The notes below the pieces were generated by a model. It worked only from the letters and a program-made list of their open reading frames with translations. It made no database searches and was not told the DNA's origin. Of a stretch of DNA of 64,000 nt, positions 11,346-23,399 are shown piece by piece. The stretch is taken from NCBI GenBank assembly GCA_949987705.1, contig OX465283.1, positions 136,426,101 to 136,490,100 of the forward strand, in the 5' to 3' direction. Both the position numbers and the translations under genes were made by a program. The stretch is from Thereva unica. Taxonomy: Eukaryota > Arthropoda > Insecta > Diptera > Therevidae. Position 1 is the first letter of the stretch, and every line of letters starts with the position of its first letter.

Positions 11346-11961
11346 AAAAACACTCTTTCCAAATAGGAAGGCGCACTAACACCTACACTACTTTCACACC
11401 AAATTTTTTTGTTGAAAATACAACACTTTCGTTTTATTGCTGTCAGAAAAGATTTTAATATTAGTGCCTTTCAAACCTTTCTCATGGTTAAGCCTAGCTC
11501 AGGTCGCAATGGCTTGTATTTCAGCCTGGAAAACAGAGGGCCACATACCCATTGCAATCGAGACCTAGGAGTTGGATCCTGAGACACCAGCCCCTATACC
11601 ACGATCTGTCTTTGACCCGCCGGTAAACCAGTGGATATGTTTTGGATCTCCAGGAAGAATAAGTTCCTCCCACTCAGAACGATCCGGGATAATCGCCCTG
11701 AATTTCTTTTGGAACAGCAGTTCACCAACCATATGGTTGTATACGTGGCAAGTGGAAATTTTAGGATGTTGTTAAGGATATCCATGTGTCCTTTGACTGC
11801 AAGGGTCAGTTGGATGAGATCTGAAGTCTCAAGGCAGTTATGGCGGCGATTTCTATATGAAGATATGCTTGCCTCCATTGCTGTTGTGGGACAGGTCCGC
11901 ATAGCTCCGGTAATGGAGAGGTAAGCAAGCCGTTTTCATATAACTTGCTGGTAATTGAAAC

Positions 11962-12080
11962 TAGTGTTGGGTAGAACAGGATTATGAAATGAGTTTGCAA
12001 AAGATGCCTCTTCTTTTGAGCCAGTACATTGTCATAGTTCAAATGAGGCGGGGTATTATTGTAATGCCAAAATGACAAAA
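11962..12080 (+). repeat. dispersed repeat with a hAT-like end
   Basis: It starts TAGTGTTGGGTAG and matches, in inverse orientation, 39290-39410 over about 110 bp (shared blocks include AAATGAGTTTG, GCCTCTT and CCAGTACA). The end resembles a hAT TIR. No duplication is evident. Confidence 0.5.
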
Positions 12081-12539
12081 ACAAGCAAATTAGAAAAAGA
12101 AAGAAAATAAATACCAATGAAGAGCGTGGAAGTGGAGTGCAACAGCGTAGAGCTAAACGTCAATATCGACTAAACGATTCTCATTTCCTTCACTTCAACT
12201 GGAACCAGCACATGGACACTCTGATGAGCAGGACGCGCAGATCCATGAGCAGGTTTGCTGTGGTTCCACATGGGGTTTGATACCGAAAAACATGAAATGG
12301 ATATATACCTACCATCATTAGGCTCATGGTAACTAATGGAGCTTTAGTTTGGTGGCAAAGAACGACGCTTAGGGGTTTCATAAGCAATTTGGGAAAGATA
12401 CTGGAGCTTGGATGCTGGATTTTGGGCAAAATACTTGGTACCGGACTCTGCCCTCTAAATTACCTCTTATGGAGAAAAGAAAAGGCGGAAGAGCCCACCC
12501 GCAGGCTTTACCTGGAGGAGGATGTCTGTTTTCCAGCTG

Positions 12540-12935
12540 CATCCAAGTGGCTTCTATAGGTTCAACCTAGGCAGATCAACAACTGATCAGATTTTAGCCT
12601 TGAGACAAACGATGGAAAAATGTCTGTGCTTCAAAGCTCAATCTAACATCTCTACGTAGACTTTATAAGCCCCGAGTCAAGTAAAGATATCCGGAGCATA
12701 GTTCTCCCCAATCAAAATCTATAATGGACTCCGACAAAGAGACCTACCCTGGCCTACCTCCTTTTTAACCTGGCAAGCTCATAGCTGTATTCGAGAGGAG
12801 AGTCTTTATAGTTGGACCCTTATGTGAGATAGAACGATTTCGGACCCTCTACAACCACAAGATCTACCAGCGCTATTGGGACATCGATCTCGTGAAGAAA
12901 ATATAGCTCGGTATGCTCCAGAGGGCAGGGAATGG
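12540..12935 (+). pseudogene. RTE-like RT scrap
   Basis: Readable pieces in order are FNLGRSTTDQILALRQTMEK (RT fingers), YNGLRQ.DLPW (remnant of the GLRQGDP motif) and, in another frame, LYNHKIYQRYWDIDLVKKI (the C-terminal tail). Large deletions lie between them. Confidence 0.5.
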
Positions 12936-12939
12936 ATTC

Positions 12940-15150
12940 TATTCCGCTTTATTTCTTCAGCTGAATTATTATTTCCCCTAAAGTTGAGAAATCATGTTAG
13001 GAAACGGCTAAAAATACCACCAATCTTCAGAGAGATTATCAGTGGCCACCATCTTAAAATAAAATTTCACATTTTGTTACTTATGGATTATGAATTGCTT
13101 ACTGGCTGCTTCAATACGATGACGGATTCTCTTACGAAATTGATTTATTTAAATTTCCTCTAATCTCTTTTTAGCCCGGAAAGAAGTAGGCCATTTTCAA
13201 TGTCAACAAATCCTAAATAATAATCCCCTTTGCAGCTTTGTGTAAACAAAATCCCAAACTGTGCAATCGCATGACAAACTATACCAGCACCAACCACGAA
13301 CATAACTTTATCACATATAACTAAAAAGGCCTCCTTTAGCGCGTTCCAATATCCCAGATAAAGATAGTTCCTCTATAAATTTCGTGATAACGAACTCCTG
13401 ATGCATTCGATGTTAACAACTCTGCCAAAGAGTTCAGAAAATTCACGACACGAACGATCTGTTTGTCAAAGCAGGAAATTCAATAGAAATCGTGCGCTGA
13501 TTTATGCCATGTGTCAATTGCAGCTTTATCTTTGGTCTAAAACGCAGATGAATTTCATCGCGATAGGTTGGCCCACAGCTCCTTGGCAGCCTGGAATAAA
13601 TGAAATTCGTGATCAAGCAACATGATGACGCGGCAGCCGTAAAATGTTGTTAACACTTTCTGCATGAGTAGGTTAGAAGCTAGGCCTTCATGAATAGACA
13701 CATCCACATGGTCCGAGTGCAGCTGATGCACAGGAGGCGGGCAGCACTGAATTATTTGAAAGTTATGATTATTTAGGGTTGTAATAATATTCCATTATAA
13801 ATTTCCGACACCTCCAGTCCATTATTAAGTTTTCATCATAGCACTCGGCTATCAGGGCGGCTTTATCTGAATTAACGTCAAATTGATCGAAAAATGGCGA
13901 AAAATTTAATTGGATATTTTTCCATCAACTGCGAAAAACCTGATTCCCGAGCGGAATTTATTATATTACACTTGATTCCAGGTAAAAGACTTACGGGAAG
14001 TGCCAACGCTGGTAGCCGGCGGCATTGTTATATAGTACGGAAGGAACAGCGAACGCGCATAGTGCGTGAAGACAGGTGGATTTGTTTCTACTTGACAGGG
14101 GAAATAAAAATAATTCAACTCGGGCATCTACTACGGAACGCAGGTACGGATAGCCACCGCGATCGTCGGCTAAGCGACCGCCTTTCAGGCCTACAATAAT
14201 ATCGAGACAGGCTCATAAAACACAAATAGCTAAAGAGCACTCATAAAGAAGACGGAAAAGGAGCCTTAGAGAACATTAGAAAATGCAGCGCAATCATTAT
14301 GAAAGGCGCTGCGTAAAGACCGTGCATGCTGCCGGGACTGCGCCGCCCCGGCCGGTCCTGGAAGTGCGCCTGCCGCGAAAGATTCTCCTCCTGCTGGGCA
14401 ACATGACAGCCCCATAATAACATATTTAAAGAAGACAATTCAATGGAAATGATCTGAGGGACACGATGCTCATCTTTGGTCCATGGCGCTAACAATGGGT
14501 GCGGCTCTAAGGACCATGACTGGATAACAAGGCCAAGGAATTCACATTTGACTTGCGATAAAAATTGATGACAACCGTTTTATGTATATGTATTATATTT
14601 TAGAGGCACTTTTCCAGCTTATTTTGAGGAATATTTATTAGCTAAGACCCAACACCTTGAGTTATTGACATATGAAGAAGGGCCACAAAACTCCTTGATT
14701 TATGGTGAAACTGGGGAATTTAGATGCATATTGGGTTTTGTTTTTAAAACGTTTCCCTACTTTATTAACAGATGTCGACACTATTAATCGATATCATATG
14801 GTCCTGATGTGCCGGTGCCGCCATATTGTACTGGTAATCACAAAATAATCACCAAAAAATAAGAAATTAGAGGCAGAAACACTCTCAAATTGTCAGTTGT
14901 GACACTTTCATGTATGACTGGTGGTAATCATAAAATTAAATCTTGAATTTCCTTCTCCGTGAAAAACAAAAATAAGTTGTTACCGATCACGAATTTAGAT
15001 GGTTTATTTAAAATACACTCAAACCTGTTTCTGCGTTATTGCAAAAAGATATTCCACGCTAAATTCCATTATGTCCTTGAGATCACTTTCCAAATTTCAA
15101 AATTAATAAGTAATCACAGATGCTAGTGGGTATTGAGCATTAATCCCTCA
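12940..15150. other. unassigned sequence
   Basis: I see no supported gene or repeat boundary here. Confidence 0.3.
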
Positions 15151-15152
15151 TA

Positions 15153-15195
15153 TATACCCAGTGATACGGAAATATATACCCAGTGATACGGAAAG
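15153..15195. repeat. 21-bp direct tandem duplication
   Basis: ATATACCCAGTGATACGGAA occurs twice back to back immediately before the MITE at 15212. Confidence 0.7.
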
Positions 15196-15211
15196 CATCG
15201 GTCAAGATATA

Positions 15212-15360
15212 CAGGGTGTATTGCTGATACTAACAAAACGGCCGGCTGTGGATAGGTTTTGGATGGACGAACAACAAAACGTACGGGTGGGGGAAATCGT
15301 AAAGGTTTAGCAGCTAGGGCGTTTTTAATTTTTTTTGGTAGAGGTTTACATATCACCCTG
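15212..15360 (+). mobile_element. 149-bp MITE, TA-flanked, copy 1
   Basis: The ends CAGGGTGTATTG and TATCACCCTG are inverted and flanked by TA on each side, as in Tc1/mariner-type MITEs. The interior block GGCCGGCTGTGGATAGGTTT is found inverted in the copy at 24968-25074. Confidence 0.6.
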
Positions 15361-16084
15361 TATTTTGTAACTCTATGAGATATTTTCTGAAATAATGTAG
15401 CAATCTACGCAGAATACTCCCCCCATCTAAAACGGTAAGGCTCCAACTTACCAACTTCAAGAGTCGTCAAATACAAAATTTTGTTTTTTTTTCACTATAA
15501 TTTCAACTTCAACCACCTTTTTCTCTTAAACTACGTATTTTTATTATTACAAAATTGGAAAGCTTGGACAATTTCCTATGAATAATGTCGGGCATCTTTT
15601 ATGCTACGGTCTTTACTTTATACGTTATAAGCCATTGTAATGTTAAAATTGGCCTTATTTCGCTCAGGTGGAAAGTAATGAAAAAGTACGAAGTAAAGCC
15701 AATTTTAGCATTAAAATGATAGCATTGCAATCGGAAAATGGAGGAGCAAGAAACAAATGTTCATTTCGATTTTGCTTTAGATCCTGTAGCTTTATTATGT
15801 TCACTCTTATTTACTTCTGTAGGAACGATTCAAGTTTCTTGCCTGGCAAAAGTTTCTTGCTCTCATCGTAATTGGGCCTCAAAAATGCGAAATTGGCGGT
15901 AACTGCGTCATAAGAAGATTTCCTCTCCTTAACTCGTCCAACAATTGGTGGCATAATTTTAAACGGGTGAAGTTATTGTAACAATACTCCCTCCTCGCGA
16001 CATTTATCGTGTCGTTTCTTATTCTTAATAATTCTCTTGTGATCATTTGTGTATTCTTCTGTTGATCAAAAGATTCCCAAAAGT
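15361..16084. other. unassigned, with a loose inverted repeat
   Basis: There is no gene. Around 15625-15725 two segments (AATGTTAAAATTGGC and GCCAATTTTAGCATT) are inverted to each other, which could be a decayed palindromic element. Confidence 0.3.
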
Positions 16085-16500
16085 TTTCTATAGAAGTGAT
16101 GTTTTTTTTTATGTGGCATGGTCAAGCTCAGGAATCACCCTTTGTACCACTAGACTGTCATGTCATTCAACTCATGGTGCAATGTCTAGTAGTAAGCTTG
16201 ACCTGAAAATAGAAAAAGAACAAGAGAGGTTAAGGGTAGTCTGGTGGATGCATAAGGAGAAGGCAGTGAGCCTTGCTTTTGCACTACTGGGTGTTATACG
16301 AGTGAATCCATTTTTTAACAGGCGGGTGAGTTACAACCGTCAGGGCTAGCGAGAGACAGTCTTGTTGGAGTGTTATGTCTCCTGAAACAAGTGAATCCCA
16401 CTAACCAGCCGACAAAGGCTGAGACGCCAACAGTGCCAGACTACCAGGTGAACAAGGAGGTGCACCGACCGCTAGATAAAGACCCCACCTAGCGGGAATT
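16085..16500 (-). repeat. SINE-family copy (probable)
   Basis: Read minus, the tail block GGTACAAAGGGTGATTCC with CACATAAAAAAAAC (16145-16090) and a central block (GGAGTGTTATGTCTCCTGAA on plus at about 16365) correspond to the tail and body of the SINE at 51740-52200. No tRNA-like head is readable. The central block is also present at about 29797-29830. Confidence 0.4.
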
Positions 16501-17235
16501 TGGTACCCTATTATTAACCGGTTAAGCCGGCAGGATGCCTCATTAGGGCTACCTGTTACTCGTAGATACTGGAAACTACCACTATGTCTGTACTGACATC
16601 ATGCAGAATTTTGGAAACTATTATAAATTGTTTTAATACAGATCCCCGAAATTCTGATAATAGAAGAATTTAATTGAGCCAATAATCCCAATTATCCTGT
16701 CGCTTCATTTTTACCCAAAGTTATAGCTTCGAGATCATAATAGCGGCTCGTTTCAATCTTTATTAAGGTTGGCATAGGCATCGTCCCAGGGCTAACCATC
16801 GGTATGTGGCAATTTTATCCAGGCTTCGTCAAAAAGGATTGCAGTAATTTTGTATATTCTGTTGATGCTGAAACAAAGACCTATAGCTTTTGCAGCAGTC
16901 CGAAAAATTTTGTAGCTTTAGCAATATTTAGCTGCCGATGACGTGATCCAGTTTAACAAATGTTCGACGCAAGACAAGTATGTTACATGCTGATCTTAGC
17001 CTACAGGACATTAAACTCCCCCGCCATATGGCATAAGATTGTCCTCTGCAATTGTTTATGTCAATATTCAGTATTCAATATTCAAGTATTCATAACGGCT
17101 TGACAAATGTCTTCCGCTTTTGGAGCCGTATTTGGCAGAAAGCTGACCATAGTCGATTATCTTGAGAAAATCTCACAATTAACGTAAGTTAATCTACATT
17201 TGTTATTGGTTTTATAAAAGGTATTTTTCTCTTAG
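16501..17235. other. unassigned sequence
   Basis: Nothing recognisable. Confidence 0.3.
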
Positions 17236-17239
17236 TGTA

Positions 17240-17918
17240 TTAATTACCGATTAACCCTAGGGTAACCATTGCGTATGGCGTCGATTCAAAATATCTTGTA
17301 TTGACCAGTTTCGGTGCATCAGCCTGAACATTGTCTTCCCACCTTGACCGTGGCTTGCCAACTAGTCTTTTTCCATCTGGTAGTAGATACAGAATTTTTT
17401 GGTATCCTTGAGTCATCCATTCTTTGGACATGATTCGTCCAAAGTAAACGTGGTAGGATGGCATGTGTTGAAAGTTTACACTCTTTGTATAAGTCGTACA
17501 ATTTGGTTTGTGGCGCATTCTCCGTCTTCTTTGCTTTGGGCGTATACCCTTCGCAGAGCCTTTCTCTCAAATATATTCATCTTGTCGGTGGATTTCTGAT
17601 AGATACTCCATGCTTCACATTCATAAGTAGCTACTGTACGTATGATGGTTTTGTAGATTCTTATTTTGGTGTTTCTATGGATGTCTCTGGATTACTGGCA
17701 GTAATGAGACTTATGTTCTGTTTGCGGCGTTTATTCGTCTTTGTAGGTCTATCGTTTCATCGTTGTCTTTGCTGATTGTGTACCCTAGGTAGTTAAATTG
17801 GTTTACCTGTTCGAAGTTATATTTGCCCCAGGTGGTGTTGTGGTTTCTTTTTCTTCTTTTCACCCTTGACTAAATTAGAATCTTGCTCTTGTCTGTATTA
17901 ATTTGCCGCCCTATATGT
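17240..17918 (-). pseudogene. RTE-like retroposon, 3' part of a split copy
   Basis: The minus reading gives INTDKSKILI, NQFNYLGYTISKDNDETIDL with RI.AANRT, then a tail with ILPRLLWTNHVQRMDDSRIP and SRWE. This is the RT thumb and C-terminal tail of an RTE-like element, with stops and frameshifts. The 5' part lies at 19162-20310. The two are separated by the plus-strand CR1-like element. Confidence 0.65.
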
Positions 17919-19161
17919 TTGGCGACTGGAGACAATAATCAATAAAAGGCTGATAAAATATCTAGACTCCAACCAAATTATACACGACAGGCAATACGGC
18001 TTCAGACCAAAACGGTCTACTGGCGATCTGCTTGTGTGTTTAACTATTGGATGGCTTCGAATCCAACCCTCACGCCATTTCGGCCGGAGTTCCCCAGGGG
18101 TCAATTCTCTCACCCGCACTTTTTCTTTTCTTCATTAATGATCTGCTCTTAGTCCCCTCCAACCCACTTCACTGCTTCGCTGATGACGGTACTTTGCATT
18201 TCTCTTACTCCTTCGACAATATAAGACAAGCACGTGCCAGACCTTGTCTTTACCACCGTCAACTGATGTCCACTTCGATCAACCGCGATATCGAATCGAT
18301 TCTTCATTGGAGCGAAATGAACCGAGTCGAATTCAATGCCACGAAAACGAAGTATACTGCCTGATCTCCAACAAAAATTGTACCGACCTTCCTCCTATAT
18401 CAGTGAATAAAGAGAATCTAACGGCTGACTCAACTCTCAACATCTTAGGGGTAACTTTAATGGAGCATCTGCGATGGAATGATCACATATTCCAAATCAT
18501 CAAACAAGCCTCCCAATGTCTTGGATTTCTCAAGGGATGCAAGCTCCTCCTCCAGCCAGCCGCCTTGACCACAATCTACAAATCCTACATTCGGCCGCGC
18601 CTCGAATAAACTCGTATATCTGGGCAGGCGCCCCAAAAACCACCTTGGCTTGTCTCGACAAGGTGCAAAATTGCGCCCTCAAACTCATTGGTGATGGCCC
18701 CTTTCGCGCCTCCATAGACATCTTAAGCCACCGTAGGAATGTAGCAGCCCTCTCCATACTTTATCGCTATTACCATGGCGACTGTTCCACTGAAATTCAG
18801 GACCTCCTGCCTGCACGGCAATATTTTTCCCGCAGCACAAGCCATACCCTACAGCCCCCCCTTCGCGCACAATACGGTATAGAAGTTCGTTTATGAATAG
18901 AACAACTCGACTGTGGAATAACCTCCCGCAGTCAGTATTTCCGAACTCGTACAAAACCTTAGAGTTCAAACGTGAGGTTCATCGTCATTTTGTTTTACAC
19001 CCTCCAGACCCCCTAACCTTTCCTATTCTCCTCTATTTGAATCAAGCTTACTATTCTTTGAATCAAGCTTACTACTGGACATTGCACCATCAACTGAACG
19101 ACATGACGGAGTGGTAGTATAAAGGGTTACTCCTAAGCTTGGTTTTTCATATAAAAAAAAA
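17919..19161 (+). pseudogene. CR1-like LINE inserted in the RTE-like element
   Basis: Order: IINKRLIKYLDSNQII and QYGFRPKRSTGDLL (fingers, 17925-18035), then an internal deletion removing the first catalytic Asp block, then SAGVPQGSILSP (18080-18120), CFADDGTLH (about 18172-18200), NILGVTL, LDKVQNCALKLIG and NRTTRLWNNLP (to about 18925). Reading frames change near 18235, 18620 and 18895. The 3' untranslated part ends with TTGGTTTTTCATATAAAAAA at about 19140-19160. It is 5'-truncated. Related copies are at 1150 and 30640. Confidence 0.7.
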
Positions 19162-20310
19162 ATCCGTGAATATTTCTGTAAGGTATGAGACTGATCTGGC
19201 AAGGCAGTTTATGTCGTTGTCGTATCCTGCCAATTGTTTTGAATTGTTAAGCAGGGTTGCGTTCGCATCAATGTTTACTTTCCGAATTACTTCTTCTATG
19301 CAGAGATTAAATAGCATGGGCGCCAGCCCATCGCCCTGCTTTAAGCCTTGTTTGACTGGGAAGGACTGCCAATTCTCCTTGTATTCATCTTGTATTTTGC
19401 ATTGTCATTTTCGTTAGTTTCACTATCTTTGGGGATATGTTTAGGTCAACCATTGTGGCATACATTTTTTCCCTGTCGATGCTGTCATATGCTTGTTTGA
19501 AGTCTATGAAAAATTGACATACGTCGATGTTGTACTCCTAGCATTTTTGGAGGAACTGCCTTATTGAACAAAGTTGGTCCATTGTTGATCTATTTCTGCT
19601 GAATCCAGTTTGGTATTCACTTATTGCCACTTCTGCATAAGGTTCCAGTCTGGCGTTAGTTATGTCATTATTTTGCTTAAAAGAGATATACCTCTCTAGT
19701 TACCACAGTTGAAATTGTCCCCTTTCTTGTGTATTGGGCAGATAATGTTTTTTCCCAATCTGATTTCCCATATGCATCATAGTAATTCATGTATAGCTGC
19801 TGAAAGCGATTCGCCTCCTTGTTTGATCAACTCAACTCTGCTGGGATGTTATAAATTCCTGGAGATTTGTTGTTTTTTAAGGATTGTGTGTATGGGCGTA
19901 CATAGCGAATTTTTGGGGGGGGGGGGGGGGGTAGGCCCTTTGTGTTTGAAATGCAAAGTAGATAGGAAATCCCATTTTGTCTCATGTACGCTTAAAAGAA
20001 AATGTCTTGAAAAACACTGTTTTCACTACGGCCATTCTGGGGAGGGTTACGCCAATGATTGTGTGACACTCTGTAATTCTTCCAGGATTGGTACAATTGC
20101 TTCTCTGTTGTCATCGTTATGCTGTAGACAGGAATCTGGTACATGTCTGATGCTCTCATTTGCGTTCTTACTAGTTTACTTCCTTGTATGCTTCCCGCAT
20201 TTTGTTTTCGCAAAGTTTTCCTCTGCCCTCAGGATGTATTTGTTGAGAAATTTGTGGTCACTCCATCGCAATTCTTTGGCCATTAGTTCAACTTCACCCA
20301 TTTCCACATA
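19162..20310 (-). pseudogene. RTE-like retroposon, 5' part of the split copy
   Basis: Minus-strand order: ELRWSDHKFLNKYILRAEEN near 20290-20230, a spacer interrupted around 19890-20050, LKNNKSPGIYNIPAEL near 19860, CPIHKKGDN, then VKQGLKQGDGLAPMLFNLC near 19355-19300 and a damaged AGYDNDI where YADD is expected. The catalytic Asp pair is thus altered. The reading continues beyond the CR1-like insertion at 17918. Confidence 0.65.
19915..19931. repeat. run of 17 G
   Basis: A homopolymer of G follows GAATTTTT. It lies in the interrupted stretch (about 19890-20050) of the RTE-like copy, suggesting a small insertion. Its length may be unreliable because long G runs are hard to sequence. Confidence 0.8.
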
Positions 20311-20319
20311 AAAAAAAAT

Positions 20320-22125
20320 CAGGAACTTTTGTAAGATAATTTACAATTTGATGCAAATTATTGAAGTTTGTAAAGGGCTCGACCCTTTTGCCAGAAACAC
20401 TGGTGGCATTTGAGTAATTTAGCCAATTTACATTGTGAGCTTTTTGTGGACAAAATTGTATAAAATTGAATTGAAAGCAACACAGTAGAATGAGGCAACT
20501 TGCTATGCTAGTCCCGCAGTACTTTACTTATTAAACGAAAAGTCCGAAAATTGCATCATCGTGTAGTTTAACTCGTTTAGATAATTTTCTTCATGATTTT
20601 GTTAAAGCAAATGTTGACACTAACATCAAACACGAATCTTTCCATAATTAAAAACAAGCATTGAACATTTCATCAGATGTTATCGAGATCTGTGTAGCCG
20701 AGGTGGGCATTATGTTATAACCAAAACATCATGTCAAAACCTGCACCTCAAGTGCAAACCAAATTTCTGAGCCTTGGCTTCTCTGCCGCCACTGAACACA
20801 GTTCTTCAGGTACAAACTGTCAAGTTCAAGCTTTAAAATGAATTGAGTCTTGTCACCCAAAAGACAAGACCTTAAAGCATGCAAAAAATCGCCCTCATTC
20901 CATAAATTCGGGTCGTCAGACGAGATGCATCACCCATAATCATTACATCACTACCTTTTAAGTCGCTGTGCTTCTCGCATTCTTCGACAGCATTCCCGTC
21001 ACCAAAGGCTCACGATTCCTCTTTCAAATTCCCAAATTGTCCGCATGCTTTTTTCGCGGAAAAACAAATAAATGAGGGCGGGATGAAACCGCAACCAAAA
21101 TCCTAAAGACACTATCTACAGGTACGATTACCTTGAATACTTTCTTGTTCGGTGCCGACCAACGTCTTCCAGTCTTAAGGGACGCACGGAAAGTCGAACA
21201 AAGTTTTGCGCCATAAACGGAGCGCGCAGCAGTACGCCGGCGACTTTTTGATTGATGTCCCGCTTTTGAGGAGCTCTAGATCGTGTAATTAAAGTGAAAT
21301 TCCCTAAACGATTTTTAATGCACCTTTGACGGTGATCTGCGAAATTAATAGTTATGTGAAATTGAGTGATAACTGTTCTAACAACGACCCGAGAACAGGC
21401 GGCAATCAATTTTCACCAGATATGTGGCAGCCAACACACGTCCGCGTCCGGTGCAATAGTTACGGGATAATGGTCACCTGAATTTATTCATTGTAAAACT
21501 GCGGAAAGCTAACAATGCGCTCTCGGCGATCTTAAGATGAAAAATTATGTCTAGCTTAGGGCGAGGTTCATACTTAAGCTGCTACATGATCAACTGGAAG
21601 CGTCCGAAACAGGTTCGACGTTTAGCGTTTTGCTTTTGGAATTTCATTGTTTTCAACATGCCAAATTAGAAAATTGCTTGGCATACTTTTAACTGATTCA
21701 ACACAGAGAAGATAAGCTATCAATTAAATTTACTAATAATGCAAAAAAACTAGCTCTTACCCGCGACTTCGTCCTCGCGAACCTTGGGAAATAAAAGTTT
21801 TATGATTGTTTTTGTGACGTTTGAAATCAAAAGTAGCAGTCCGATGGGATCATAGAAATTCTCCGGATGAACTCAATTTCTCCTTCGTATTTTCCTGTAA
21901 AAATCGTGGCCTGACGTCTTTATGCAGACTTACTTGAAACTTACACACTCGGACAGTAACATTATTAGTGCATTAATTTGAGTATTCTAAGTGGATTAAG
22001 AATGCTAAAAAACTCCACAGGATAATGCACAGCGTCTTTTACCTTCATTACTGTAGCCAGAGATTCATACTGTACATGTTCAGTTGCCAGCTTTTCTAGC
22101 AAAAAGTTGTTGATGTTATTGGCTG
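20320..22125. other. unassigned sequence
   Basis: No coding or terminal-repeat feature could be supported. Confidence 0.3.
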
Positions 22126-22129
22126 CAAC

Positions 22130-22935
22130 GAGCATTGGACACTCTTGTTCATTGGGCGGGTACTAAGGGTCTAGGTGTTAGCTCAGCTAAGACTGAAGCA
22201 GTGCTCTTTACAAGGAAGCATAACTTCCCGATTTTTCTTCTCTAAGACTCTGCAATGAAAGACTGCAACTTAAGGAGGATGCAAAATTTCTAGGTCTCAT
22301 ACTGGATAGGAAACTAATGTGGAGGCCGAATCTTTTAGAGCAGCGGTGTCCAACAGAAATTCGTTTGTAGCCACAATCGCTATTTTAAAATAATTTCATT
22401 CGCCACATTGAAAATAAATATAAACTTTGGGATGTGTGTTTGACTCCCTCGGTCCACACGATCAACTTCCCAGTATGATGAACGTAGACGGAATAAACTG
22501 TCTTCTTACAAAATAGTATTACGTTTAGCACTACTGGGAAATTGACTAGTTTCAGAACTGGTGGCAAAGTAATCCCGAGAGAAGCTAGTTCAAATAACTG
22601 TAATAGTGATTAGTCTAAAAGATTTTTCTGAGAAATTGGTTTACAAAACTAGCTAATTTTAATATTTATTACTCGAAAAATATGACATATTTCAATGTTG
22701 CAATCGCCACATTCACCTAGTCTATTCGCCACATGTGGCTAGTGGCGATGGTGTTGGACACCGCTGTTTTAGAGAGAGCTAATAAGGCCAGAGCAGCTCT
22801 CTTCCTATGTCAAAGAACGATCGTAGTAAATTCGGGCCTTACAGGGACCTTCCTCGGCTCACCTTTCCTTGATGGATTGAGTGAGCTGCAAAACACTGGT
22901 GTTCTTGACCTCTGTCGCTTTAATATATTCTGAAA
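22130..22935 (+). pseudogene. non-LTR RT fragment split by a hAT MITE
   Basis: Before the MITE, shifting frames read CTKGLGVSSAKTEAVLFTRK (22160-22215) and KFLGLILDRKLMWRPNLLE (22285-22340). After it, RANKARAALFLCQRTIV (22778-22830). This is the RT thumb region of Jockey/R1/LOA-type elements (GL.VNP.KTE.VLFT...LGV.LD.KL.W). The frame is continuous across the MITE once its 8-bp duplication is considered. Confidence 0.65.
22341..22766. mobile_element. hAT MITE (426 bp) with perfect 8-bp duplication
   Basis: The ends CAGCGGTGTCCAACA and TGTTGGACACCGCTG are inverted. TTTTAGAG flanks both sides (22333-22340 and 22767-22774). This is a textbook hAT signature (CAGNGGTGTCCAA ends, 8-bp duplication). 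There is no transposase. Related interior sequence occurs at 49930-50090 and 53935-54095. Confidence 0.9.
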
Positions 22936-23399
22936 TATTCTGTCAATCAACTTGATCAAATCTCAAACAAGCTATCTTGAATATATGTATTCTTTCTTCT
23001 ACTTCCGGGGTCTTTTACAGTTTTAAATAGGTGGAAGTATTCTGCGTACATTGCTACCTTAAGGTCGATTCGCACTATACGGAACGTCAACGTCACGTCA
23101 AAATATTCTTCAATGAGTTTTGCACTACACGTTCACATATATAGGCAACGTCACGGACCGTCAACGTAACGGCACGTCAAGATTAGTTTCAAACTATATT
23201 TTGACGTGACGTGCCTTGACGGGACTGATCTATTCTGTTCAATGTGAACGTAGTAACGGAAGCATTTCGAATTTTTCAAGCATTTATCGATTTTGTATTA
23301 AACTAATTTATGACGGAAGATGAAAATTTAGTTGAAAGGGTTCGGCGGAGGAGGAGCTGTATGATTTGTCACAATTTTTTTTCTTTCTCATCCAAAACT

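Noticed and set aside
19709..20311. 200-codon plus-strand open frame, the longest in its region
   Set aside because: It lies antisense to a readable RTE-like retroposon, includes the G17 run as poly-Gly, and has no motif of its own.
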